Shown here piece by piece: positions 33,703 to 44,014 of a DNA stretch of 64,000 nucleotides. The stretch is from Arthonia radiata (taxonomy: Eukaryota; Ascomycota; Arthoniomycetes; Arthoniales; Arthoniaceae), in contig PSQN01000004.1 of assembly GCA_002989075.1 (NCBI GenBank), forward strand, positions 186,001 to 250,000, written 5' to 3'. A model generated the notes under the pieces. The model was given only the letters and a program-made list of their open reading frames with translations. It made no database searches and was not told the origin of the DNA. Positions within the stretch are counted from its first letter, which is position 1. Every line of letters starts with the position of its first letter. Made by a program: the position numbers and the translations under genes.

Positions 33703-34390
33703 ATGTCACATCCACATTCAGACGGCAGACAAAGCTCTACGTTCCGTGACAGCAGATTCAATGGTATGGCCCTAAAGGCGCTGCCTGCCCAAGAGGGTTA
33801 CTCACACGCATGCAGAAGCATTACGAAGCATATTCCACCGAGGGTCCCAGCGCTCGCTCGAATACAGCGACGACGGGCGCCACGACCCGTCGCTCCACGG
33901 GCTCACGCGGCCTCCCGAACCTCGCCAGCAACACGGCCCCTACTACTTCCTCACGGCGTCCTTGGCGAGTGAGTGGTGTCTCCAGTACATCCTGCACGAG
34001 CCGCGGATCCCGCCGCTGCGACACGCATGCCTCCTCGGTCATCGACTGCGCCTGTATGAGCAGCCGCGCTCCGAGCACCCTCATGCCGCGGACCGCCATC
34101 GCCGCTGGCGCGTCCTGGAGGCTGTGCCGGAAGACCCCGCTGCCTGGACTGAGGGCAAGGCCTGCGTTATTCAGTCGGATGCGCACAGACAGTCGCTGCG
34201 GGAGTGGGCGGATCGCTTCAACATGGTGGAGGCTCGATGCGAAATCGTGCTCGTCGATGATCGCAGCCGCGAGTCGCGAGTGCAGGGGCGGACGTTCGTG
34301 TTCAACGGCGATCGCAGGCAGCTGAGGGATGGCGATCTGTTTGTGGACGTTGGGGCTGAGTTGAAGACGAACGTTGAGAATAGAGACTAA
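33703..34390 (+). CDS. AIG2-like protein, array copy 10
   Basis: Two exons, 33703-33763 and 33816-34390, give about 211 aa. The domain begins GPYYFLTASLASEWCLQYIL, then LRHACLLGHRLRLYEQ, AWTEGKACVIQSDAHRQSLR, EWADRFNMVEARCEIVLVDD and VQGRTFVFNGDRRQL. The catalytic position is Ala (EWA). The phase-1 intron before the domain is shared with the other copies. The exon is unusually GC-rich, and this produced a long shadow frame (33810-34325) in another phase. Confidence 0.65.
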
Positions 34391-34955
34391 GCGGCAAAAC
34401 CAGACTTATGCTGAGGATCCTGATTGTTTTCGGGACCAATATGAGCTTGACTTCCGTTCAGATTGTTTTGCGGTTGGCTACGCGCTGCCGATGTAGGTTT
34501 AGAGCCCACTCCCAGACTTAGGGCCGCGCACATGTGCCTGCAGAAAGGAGCGGAGAGCTGATGCCGTATAGTCGTGAAAATGCTTTGGACTTGCAGGAGC
34601 ATATGCGGTGAGCGCGGATTACTTGGCATCAATTTTCAGTAAGAGCGGCGACGAAGGATGAGTCGAGGCGCATCCTTGCGCGCGTAGGAGTAGGTCGCGG
34701 ACGAATCTGTTTTGTCGCAATGAGATGTAAGTAGAAACGACGCGTGTGGAACCTGAACTTCACAGTTACCTCAAAGGTCGTATACCTGCTTTGCGGACGG
34801 CCGTGTCAGTCTTGTTTATCGTCCTATTTGAGGTGAAATGTTTGCGCAACTGGCACCACTACGCGCGTTCATGTGTCCTCATCTTATCATATCTCAACCA
34901 TGATTGATCAAGCGATAAGCCTATATCGGTTTTTCTCAGATAGCCTAGTAGCGTG
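34391..34955. other. array intergenic spacer
   Basis: No gene is supported on either strand. Confidence 0.35.
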
Positions 34956-35557
34956 ATGCCAGAGCCAGGGTTACTCCGGGAAGTGAAGACCTTCTTCCGA
35001 GGCTCGAGACTTGAGCGTGAGGCGCAAACGAGTCCGTTCCCGTGGTGCATGCTGCTAACAGCGCTCTAGCACTCATTAACAGGCTTTTCCCGCAGTATGC
35101 GCACGTCGAAGAGAAGACAGGACACTGGTGGATGTTCCACGGATCATTGACGGAGGAGTATCATCTGGAAAGGGCGGTGCGCGCCTACATCCTTGAATTC
35201 CGAGTCCGCCGTTTCCTCACTCCCCGTGTCCTTCAGCGTACTTGACAGGATCCTTATGTAAGAGTAGATGGAAGAGCAACAGATCTCATTGTCCCACATC
35301 ATGAGGCAAGACTCCCGCGGCTCTCCAGAGAATCGTATCAAGTGCCAAGTGATTGTGAGATATTCTTGGATAGACCTGGCCAGTCGCCACGGCGGGTGAT
35401 GGGGCATGTAATGGTGTTTGTCGGTAACGGGGAGATCTTGGAAGATTATGACGAGGAGGAGTTCTCGCATGAGGACGTGCCGGATACGCGGGATTGGCTT
35501 AACACGGAATGGGTTGAGCGCTTGCGACAGGCTGCGAGAGAGCGGCGTCGACCTTGA
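34956..35557 (+). CDS. AIG2-like protein, array copy 11
   Basis: Three exons, 34956-35016, 35070-35203 and 35249-35557, give about 167 aa. The domain reads HWWMFHGSLTEEYHLERAV, then across a 45-nt intron AYILEFRDPYVRVDGRATDL, which restores the GPYPALVDG-like strand of the family. Then come SYQVPSDCEIFLD and VMGHVMVFVGNGE. Without that intron an in-frame TGA at 35243 breaks the gene, so the alternative reading is a pseudogene. The first intron has a CTAAC branch site and is phase 1. The region around the catalytic Glu is shortened. The tail is acidic and then basic. Confidence 0.6.
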
Positions 35558-35850
35558 GTCAGGGTTTGCGTGAAAGCTGTTGGGGTGATTAACAGCTAAA
35601 TCAAGGGTACGGACGCTTCCATTCCTGCCTCTTGTACTACTTACCGGTTTTGGTCCATGCCGTTTCCGCGTGAGGTTGCAGGGATGCGACCGATGTGCAT
35701 ACGTGTGCAGACATAGCTACATTCATGAGAGAGAAAAGGATTGATTTAACAACAGCGACAAAGTCATCTGCAGGCAACACTTTGGCAGCGCATTGACTAA
35801 TAGTCCGCACTCGGTCGAACACCAGCTCAGGCAACCCTTCTGCAAGAAAC

Positions 35851-36321
35851 ATGTGCACTATGCAAGGTAAGTTCAAAGTGCCGGTACTTATTAGCTATTA
35901 AAGCTTGTTGATTGGTTGGCTAGATTTGATCGACAAGCTCAAGGTCAGCTTAGGCTCGTCAATGCCAGATCAGCCTATTTGGTTCTTCCTCCAAGGAGAT
36001 TTGGCGGATCCAACGGCGTTAGCCAGAGTCTTGCAGGCTTCAACGCCACGGGAACTGGCTCTCCGTCGTGCTCACGTCAACGGATATGTCCGACGTCAAT
36101 GGAGGCATCATCGAGTGGTTATTCGCGGGCAAGGTAGCGTTGGAGGCGTTGCTTTGATACTCGGAACACTTGAGCAGCGCGAAGGGTTGCGACAGTACGA
36201 GAGGGGACCTCAGGAAGCGGCACAGGTCGAGATTCTCTTCGGCGATGGACGTAAGCCGGACAAAGCGAAGGGGATGATGTTCTTGTTTACGGGAAACACG
36301 GAGGAGCTCACGAGGGCGTAG
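35851..36321 (+). CDS. AIG2-like protein, array copy 12 (catalytic Glu kept)
   Basis: Two exons, 35851-35866 and 35924-36321, give about 137 aa. Exon 1 codes only MCTMQ plus one base, phase 1 as in the other copies. Domain: PIWFFLQGDLADPTALARVL, RRAHVNGYVRRQWRHHRVVI, SVGGVALILGTLEQREGLR, QYERGPQEAAQVEILFGDG and AKGMMFLFTGN. The YE pair is intact and the loop is QGD. It is close to the minimal domain, so it is a good candidate for a working enzyme if any copy is active. Confidence 0.7.
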
Positions 36322-37755
36322 CAGTAGAGAATATTCGTGAAAGCAAATCGACTGAGATAGCGGTCGTTGCATGATTCCTGGAGCACATTAGAGTTCAGAC
36401 ATCAATCCCAAGACGGCTGGCCTGTTACTATATCTCGCAATACCTACTTGTTCGGATAGGACAAGTGTCGTTCCACGTTGGAGTCATGTCTGAAAATCGA
36501 TTCGTCAACGAGCTTCCTACAAGTGTTTGACGCGCTTAAGTTGTCAGCGTATGTGCAACGTATTGTTGCATTTCGCCATTCGGCGTCTTGACTTTTTCAG
36601 ATGTATGAGGTCTTGCGACAAATTCAATAGGTCTTGGCGATGAAATAGATGTTTTTGTGTTGCACTGGTACTCTGATAAGTGCAGCGAGCAGCCCACTTG
36701 AACGAGTGCACTCTTTCCGTAGAAATGTTTGCGGTATTGCGAGTTGGCCCGGACGCAGAAGCAGCCGTTGAAGGTCGTCCGATGGATCGACCCAGTCCCA
36801 TAGAGAGAACCTCGTAAGATTCTGTTTCTGCGCCGAGGGTCCCAACCATTTTCTGTGGCTAGATAGACGACAGCTCTTCCTCTCTGCTACTGCCGTCAGG
36901 GTAGGGATGACCTTGCGCGGGTCGTCGAATCAGCCAAGTAGTAGATAGGGTTCAAGGGAGCTGTTATATCCATGACCGCCGTGTTCGCTCGTTGTGACGA
37001 GCCGATGCTTGTATCTGGACAAGGTGAAGGTCATACGATGGCGGGCAGGGAGCCATCATTGAGACTCATGCGCAACAAATCAAGCTGGTGCATCACTATC
37101 CGGGCGTGTGCGCTGTGAGCTGCCGGATCGAATCCGTGGCAGACCCTGTGAACTCGAAGAAAGTGTGAAAGTCATTTTCCAGATTGGGAAGCCAAAGCTG
37201 GGCACTGCCCGTGTTGATATTGATGGCATACTCTGACCCGATAGATTCGCTGATCACCATGCCACAAGCTCACCGAGCCCGCCACCTTGGCAAGCTTTTC
37301 TTGGCGTTTTGACCCCATCAATAGTCGACAGTCCGCTTTGCAGGTAGACTACCGTCATGCAAATGCACAGAAGAACCTTCTCGCAGTCAATTTCCGATTG
37401 AATCAAGTCAACTTCCAACTGCAATTTCCAGCCTGCAAGGCCCGACTCCCCCGCATATTTGCCCCGCGACGACGCCAAGCGCTCGCTCTAGTGTCATCCG
37501 GCATGTAATGGGTTCGTTTGAATACAGCTTCGCTAAACGGACGACAGGCTCTTTGATTTGTACCTCTATTCGTACCTGTTCGCTAAGGTCTCGCTGCCAT
37601 GTTCGTCCGATCCTTAGCTAACGGCAATGGCGCCCATAGTGCGTCACTGGTGCTACAATCACATCCTCATGTCAAGACGACCTTCTTTCACCTGCGCGTA
37701 TTATGGGCGCTCTGTAGTCTGGAAGAACGAGCTGAAAAGATTATAACATTTCAAA
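36322..37755. other. 1.4-kb spacer, possible minus-strand coding remnants
   Basis: Minus-strand frames at about 37478-37254 and 36845-36624 (QNLTRFSLWDWVDPSDDLQR) have an F-box/LRR flavour, with a third fragment starting at 37261 in between. I could not join them into one gene. Treat as a possible unresolved or decayed gene. Confidence 0.25.
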
Positions 37756-39573
37756 ATGGGCCGTATAAGTTCAAGCAGTCCCTCGTCTTCTGAAAGTGTT
37801 TCTGCAAGAGAAAAAAAGATTGGCGTCGCCCATCAAGAACACGTTCACCCTCAATCACCATCCCGTCATGTCTTCAAGACCTCCCGCGCCGGCGGAGGTG
37901 ATGTTGCGCTGGCATTATTCTCCAACCCTGATGAGCTTCATGAGCCATACGACGAGAAAGAAGAGAAGCGCCTGGTCCGCAAGATCGATCTCATGATCCT
38001 TCCATACCTCGCGGTTTGCTATGCTTTCTTCTACATTGACAAGACTACACTCTCGTACGCCGCAATCTTCGGCATTCGTGATGACCTCCATCTTCATGGC
38101 ACGCAGTACAATTGGCTGTCGTCGATCTTTTATTTCGGATTTCTGGTTTGGGCGTTTCCGACCAACTACATGATGCAGCGGTTTCCCATCGCGCGGTACC
38201 TGGGTATCAACATCTTTATGTGGGGCTTCTTTTTGATGCTGTACGTGTATCTCAACTGTTCTCTTCGACCTGTCAATGTCCTCTTGAATTGATGTCTTGC
38301 ATCATCAGCATCGCACAAGACGCATAATGCTAAAACAAGATACCCAGGCAAGCTGCGTGCAACTCGTTCACTACCCTCGCCGTGCTACGTGGCCTCGCGG
38401 GTGCAGCGGAGGCTTGCTCTGATCCCAGCTTCATGCTCATCACTGCAATGTGGTACACACGCAGACAGCAACCCGTCCGCATTGGGCTCTGGTATACAGC
38501 TAACGGCTTCGGGATTGCGCTCGGCGGATTGCTAGGATACGCGATCGGACACATTAAAGGCTCGCTGGCGTCGTGGCGCTACGAGTTCCTCATCATCGGC
38601 GCCTGTTGCTGTATCTGGGGCATAGTCCTCTTCCTCTTCCTGCCCAACTCTCCAGTCAACGCCAAGCTACTCAAACCTCGCGAACGCCGCATTGCCGTCG
38701 AGCGTTTGCGCGAAAATCAGACTGGCATTGAGAACAAAACATTCAAATGGTAAGCACTCATCACACTGCTTTCTCCCGCCAAATCGCCCAGTGCGCCAGG
38801 ACCCGATCCCCACAGCTCCCGCACCCGCACTTCCAGCCACCAACCAAACACACCTACTAACACCCTCAAGGTACCAAGTCCGCGAAGCCTTCACCGACCC
38901 CAAACTCTACCTCTTCTTCCTCATCGCCGTCGTCGGCAACACGCCCAACGGCGGGATCTCAAACTTCGGCACAATCATCATCCAAGGCTTCGGCTATTCA
39001 ACCCTAGTAACAACCCTCCTGCAAGTCCCCTACGGCATCTTCATCGCTTTCTCCATCCTCGTGTGCGTCTACACCAACGACTGGGTCGCGCGCAAAGGCT
39101 ACAATTCCCGCATCTACTTCCTCATCCTGTTTTTGATCCCGAATGTTGCGGGCTCCTTTGGGCTGCGCTTCGTCCCGCTGGACCAGCATGTCGGCAGACT
39201 GATATGCTATTATTTGACTGGTCCCTACAACGCGGCGTTCGTGCTGGTGCTGTCGCTGCAGACTGCCAACACAGCCGGGCACACCAAAAAGGTGACGACG
39301 AACGCGGCGCTCTTCCTGGGTTACTGCACCGGCAACATCGCTGGCCCGTTCTTCTTCAAGACGGAGCAGACGCCCGTGTACCAGTTGGGCGTGTGGATGA
39401 TGATTGTGAGTCATTTGTTGGAGATTGTGGGTGTCGTTACGTTGAGGGTGTTGTTGAGTCGGGAGAATAAGAGGCGGGATAAGATGCAGGCGGGTGTGGA
39501 GCGGAGGGATGATGAGACTGCGTTTGGGGATTTGACGGATCGGGAGAATTTGAATTTTAGGTATATTTATTAG
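37756..39573 (+). CDS. MFS transporter, Dal5/anion:cation symporter type
   Basis: Three exons, 37756-38240, 38348-38749 and 38871-39573, give about 529 aa with about 12 membrane segments. A cytosolic N-terminus (EEKRLVRKIDLMILPYLAVC) leads to the first helix and the family motif DKTTLSYAAIFGIRDDLHL, then YNWLSSIFYFGFLVWAFPTN, RGLAGAAEACSDPSFMLITA and the second half after FLPNSP. Dal5-type (ACS family) permeases import allantoate, ureidosuccinate, vitamins and similar organic anions with protons. The substrate cannot be told. It converges on the dihydroxy-acid dehydratase gene. Confidence 0.9.
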
Positions 39574-40169
39574 AGTGGTTGGGGAGTGGGGAGGGTGTGT
39601 AGAGGAGTGAGACTGTTTGCCGAGGGAACATAGAGCAGTGTGAGAGCAACGTGCGCCCCTCGCCAGTTTTCGTGATCTACCGCGAGAGCGACTGTAGGAT
39701 ATTGCCAGGGTAATACTTTAATCTACGCAGATAGGGCGGCAACATCCACTCCGGACAGTGCGTGAGTACATTTCATGCAAATAATGTAGCTGGGAGGCTA
39801 CCACACACGCCCCTAGTAGTGTCGTCAGGCGATAGATTCTAGAGGTGGAGATATCAACATGCTCGAGAACAGCAAGGCTATTGAACAGCCAAATGGCGCT
39901 ATACTTGACCTCCGATCAGATGCCCTCCCTTGAGCGCCGCGTTTACAGTGAGACGCGACCCTGGACGAGTACAGCTATCTACTCTCGTATGCTGAGCGCG
40001 AAAGCAAGCTGTATCATCTGAAGCTGGCATAGGTCGTCATGATGGCTTATCCGCCATCTGCTGCCAGCTGCTCCTCAGCGCAAAGCCTGCCTCGACTCAC
40101 CCTTTCGAGTTGCCATCACGGCGCATCCAGTCCTTCCATTTCCGATATCACCTCTCCCCCCATGGATCA
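39574..40169. other. convergent intergenic
   Basis: Lies between the 3' ends of the MFS and DHAD genes. No gene is supported. Confidence 0.4.
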
Positions 40170-42066
40170 TCAAAACACATCCGTCATAGCCCCATGACTC
40201 GCATCACCCACCAGCCTCGCATACTTAGCCAACACACCCCTCGTAACCGTCGCCTTTGGCTTCTTCCACTCCTTCCGCCGCCTCTCCATCTCCTCCGTAC
40301 TCAACTCAGCATCAATCCCATTTCTCTCCGCATCAATCGTGATCGTATCACCACTCTGCACCAGCGCGATGGGACCACCCACCGCCGCCTCCGGACATAT
40401 ATGCCCCACGATAAACCCATGACTGGCACCGCTATACCGTCCATCCGTAATCAACGCGACATTCGTCAGCTTCGCACCCATCAGCGCCGCGCTCGCCTTC
40501 AGCTGCTCGGGCATCCCCGGCCCTCCTTTCGGGCCTTCGTACCGTACGACGATAACCACGTTCTCGCCGCGCGGGATCTGGCCTGCGTTCAACGCGGCGT
40601 CCAGCTGTGACTCTTTGTCAAACACCAATGCCTTCCCCGTGAAGCGCAGCCCTTCTTTTCCCGTTATCTTGGCTACGGCGCCGAGGGGCGCGATATTACC
40701 CCTCAGGATCTCGATGTGGCCTGTACTCTTGATCGGATTTGACAGCGGCCGGATGACCTCCTGCCCTTGTTTCAAGCTTGGAAACGACTCGACGTTCTCC
40801 GCGATGGTCTTGCCGGTGACAGTGGGTTGGTCACCGTACAGCAGACCGGCTGCACAGAGCAGCTTCATCACAGAGGGCACGCCGCCAGCCTCGTAGAGAT
40901 CAACCATCATGTACTTCCCACTCGGCGCCAGGTCGGCAATGAACGGAATCTTGTCGCTCACGCGCTGGAAGTCGTCTAGTGTTAGTTCCACACCCGCCGT
41001 GCCCGCCATCGCGAGGAAATGCAACACCCCATTCGTGCTCCCGCCCAGCGCCATCATCATGACCATCGCGTTTTCGAATGCTTTCTTGGTGAGCAACTTC
41101 CGCGGCGTGATATCCTTCTCCATGCAGATCTTGATGGCCTCGGCGGCTTTCTGGCATTCGCGCATCTTGGCCGGAGAGGATGCGGGGATGGATGAGGAGT
41201 TTGGGAGGGAGAGACCCATAGCTTCCACGGCGGTGGCCATGGTGTTGGCTGTGAACATGCCGCCGCATGCGCCTTGGCCGGGGCACGCGTTCGCTTCAAG
41301 GTCATCCATGATGTCTTCTTTGCTCGTGGTGGAGTCATGTGGGTTGGTGAGATTGTCATACTGGTAGGCGCCGTGCGCCTCGAAGCACGCGGACACGCTG
41401 ATGTTCTTTCTTAACAGCTTGGAGTACCCAGGGTTGATGCTCCCGCCGTACACCATGATACTCGGCCTATTGTGCCGCGCGAAACCCATGATCACGCCTG
41501 GCATGTTCTTGTCGCAACCCGGGATGGCGATGCAGGCGTCGTGAAACTGGGCGCAGGTGACGGTCTCGATGCTGTCGGCGATGAGTTCCCGCGTCTGGAG
41601 GGAGAAGCGCATGCCTTCGCCGCCCATGGTGATGCCGTCGGAGACGCCGATGGTGTTGTATTGCCAGCCGAGCATGTTCTGCTTTTGGACGGCGGACTTG
41701 ATGGTTTTGCCGAGGTCGAGGACTGGTGGCTGTCAGTGTGAGTGGTGGTCTTCGAAGAGGCTTGTGGCTTACGGTGCATACTGAATGATCGTCAGTCCAT
41801 GTTGTGGGCTCGCCTGAATCGTCTTGCTCTTACTTGCATGGGTTGCCTTCCCACCATACGCTGGCGATGCCCACATGAGGGTCGTTCTTCATGGACTCCT
41901 TATTTGGCACGCCTGCTGCGTACAGCATGGCTTGCGCCGCTGGGAAGTTGTGATCCTTGGTCAGGGTCGAGGAGAACTTGTTCAACCGGCCATCGTCGGC
42001 GTGTGGGAAGTCGAGCAGACGGGGCTCCTCGGGCTCCTGCTGCTTGTCGAGGTTGTGAATGTCCAT
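40170..42066 (-). CDS. dihydroxy-acid dehydratase (IlvD/Ilv3 family)
   Basis: Three exons, 42066-41834, an 8-nt microexon 41780-41773, and 41722-40170, give about 597 aa. The microexon completes GNPCNMHLLDLGK. The three iron-sulfur cysteine motifs are present: NPC, PGCDKNMPG and GQGACGGMF. The conserved serine region RYSGASHGFIVGH is also intact. The enzyme dehydrates dihydroxy acids in valine, leucine and isoleucine synthesis; related enzymes act on sugar acids. The N-terminus (MDIHNLDKQQEPEEPRLLDF) has no mitochondrial presequence, unlike Ilv3, so it may be a cytosolic paralogue. A KARI-like gene lies 33 kb away, but nothing links them beyond the pathway. Confidence 0.92.
41773..41780 (-). 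other. 8-nt microexon of the DHAD gene
   Basis: TATGCACC lies between CAG (acceptor) and GTAAGC (donor). It joins the flanking exons in phase and supplies the NMH residues that follow the cluster cysteine in all DHADs. Skipping it would shift the frame. Confidence 0.85.
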
Positions 42067-42537
42067 TTTTGAGAGAGTGCGAGATCAAGTTGACGAGTAG
42101 GAGAGTGTGCTGGGTGGTTCAGAGTCTTCATTGACTCATCCAGCCTAATGGCGACCATCTCGGTGGAGTTTGTCATCTTTGCTCCCAATGGCCGTCGTCC
42201 TCACCGAGCTCTGGTCAGCTAGCCATTGACTTTTCCCCGCCCGGTCCACCTTCTCCCGAAGACGGAGACACCAGTGTCTTTGGTCTTTCGTCTTCTTTCC
42301 TGTTCATTAGAATGGTTCAGATCATCTCCTCTTGGGTGCGTGACCAAGTCCATTGGCCCGTGGGTACGAGTTGCCAGACACGAGCCTCTGCGAAGTCACT
42401 CCGCTCGCCAAGACATCACGTGCGGCGCGCGATGGTCGCGTCCGCCGTGACACGTTGGTTGAGAACGCGCACGACCTTTTCATGAGCTTCATGCCATTCT
42501 ACCAGCATTCACCGCAAAGATCAAGATCCCTCTTTCA
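42067..42537. other. divergent intergenic
   Basis: Shared upstream region of the minus-strand DHAD gene and the plus-strand Rtt106-like 1 gene. No gene is supported. Confidence 0.4.
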
Positions 42538-44014
42538 ATGTTGAGCGAGGACCAGGAACAGGCTATCCAGGATACCTTCGTTGATTCGAATCCTGATCTC
42601 GGAGAGCGAGTGGGTGAAGCAACTAGTAGGTAGGCTATTCGCGCAACTACTTGCGAAAATCGCCCACTGATCACAATGAAGCCCGCGCACAGGGCAAGCA
42701 AAGAGATGTCTTGCTCGACGTGTGTTCCCACATTGCTGATCAGCAAGGTCTGACACATGCCTCGTCGACGTTGAGTCGAAAGCGAACGATCCCCCAGAAA
42801 GCCACAAATGCGGCAACGACAAGCCAGCCGAAGAAGCGTAAGAGAGGTGATCAGGATGGAGACAAGGATGATACGTATGAAGCATCTGGCAAAGGACCTA
42901 GCTGCATTCCGTCGCCGGCTTCCAAGAGAGACGCAGACCAGCGCAAACGCATGACGGGCCCGCTCCGCATGGCCAGCGGAGAGCTCCAAAAACAGTACGA
43001 TTATCAGCACCAATACTACCAAGGCAAATCAATTCGCGAGCTCGGAAGCGTGGGATGCGGTAACTGCATTCTCGATACTCCCCCACTACGCTTTCTGTCT
43101 CCACTACGTCGGAAGATGTGTATCGAGCTTCAGGACGGCCTTGGCGGTAACCGGGGAAGTGTTCGTATATGTGATGATGATGACGATGATGATACTGATA
43201 ACGATGATGGTGATGATGTTGACTTCGAGGATCCAGTCAGATTCCTGATACCATTCATTCATATCGGCAAATGCTCTGTATCGAAGGGTCGCGACCTTGA
43301 TAGCTTCTTGCATACTGACGACGGTAATAGAGCAAACATTGCTCGTTCCGAGCCCCGAGCCCACTGAATCTGACGCTTTCCGAATAATTATCGTACCCAC
43401 TGCAGCCACAGGCGCTTCGGGCTCTACTCGCGATGTGCCACGTATAGTCGTCTGTTGTCTGCCAGACAAAAGCGGTGGCGCAACGCTGGAAGGTCGTATG
43501 GCAGACGTCGGTGCCACCTATGTGTCGGCGCTCGAGAATTGCATAAACCACCTACTGCGACCTTTCAACAAAAGCGTCATCAAGCCCGATAAGCAAGAGC
43601 TCGCCGGCTGCTTGACTTCGAAAGACGATAGCAGAGCGTCTGTGGCACACACCACCTCGAAGGCCCCCCAGTGTGAGTGTTCTTCACCACTGAACGATCG
43701 AGCTATTTAAAATGTCACTCGGGCTGACTGCCAAACCAGGCGGTATCTTTTGGTTGTCAACCGGTATTTTAGCAGGAACTGAGCCTCCAATACTGTATCT
43801 TCCGTTCCGGTCCATTGAAAGCGTCGTCGCAGAGGACGAGCAGAATGTGGAGTCCTTCGCTCTCATTGTCGATATCAACGAGCCGTTCTACAAGACATCA
43901 AAATGTACGAAGAGGCGACTGGGCGGCATTCCACACGGAGAGAAAGATAAGATTGTCGAGTACTTCCAAAAGCACGAGGTAGCGTATGAGGACGCTGCCG
44001 TAGAGGCTACGTGA
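42538..44014 (+). CDS. Rtt106-like tandem-PH protein 1
   Basis: Four exons, 42538-42625, 42682-43266, 43331-43672 and 43740-44014, give about 429 aa. The helical N-terminus (MLSEDQEQAIQDTFVD, then RAQGKQRDVLLDVCSH) and a K/R linker (QPKKRKRGD) lead to two PH-like halves: LRFLSPLRRKMCIEL ... FLIPFIHIEQTLLVPSPEP ... AFRIIIVPTAATGASG, and GIFWLSTGILAGTEPPILYL-PFRSIESVV. This is the order seen in the histone H3-H4 chaperone Rtt106/Pob3. Intron 2 has a GC donor at 43267, where the paralogue has GT. An Asp-rich loop (about 43168-43220) is inserted in PH1. It is much diverged, so binding to modified H3-H4 is not assured. Confidence 0.7.

Larger units (their letters stand above)
21928..36321 (+). repeat. 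tandem array of AIG2-like (GGCT-fold) genes, 12 or more copies
   Basis: At least twelve short genes, all plus-strand and spaced about 0.6-2.7 kb apart, encode proteins of 130-230 aa built on one plan: an N-terminal aromatic-rich strand ending in a YGS-like loop, a helix rich in L/V, an A-x-V-x-GY strand, a V-x-G-x-A strand, a helix ending near the catalytic YE position, and a final G-x-x-F-x-Y-x-G strand. This is the AIG2-like / gamma-glutamylcyclotransferase plan. Copies are too diverged to look alike at DNA level. Members are listed separately as copies 1-12, plus two weaker candidates. Confidence 0.75.

Noticed and set aside
33810-34325. 171-aa Ser/Thr/Arg-rich plus-strand frame
   Set aside because: It overlaps AIG2-like copy 10 in another phase; its composition is that of a GC-rich shadow, while the other frame matches the family.
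41057-41784. Long open frames on both strands over the dehydratase gene
   Set aside because: They are shadows in a GC-rich conserved gene whose true frame carries all family motifs.
42538-44014. Rtt106-like 1 as a pseudogene because of the GC donor and the stop in frame after exon 2
   Set aside because: All four exons join in phase, exon sizes match the paralogue, and both PH halves are intact, so a GC-AG intron is the simpler reading.
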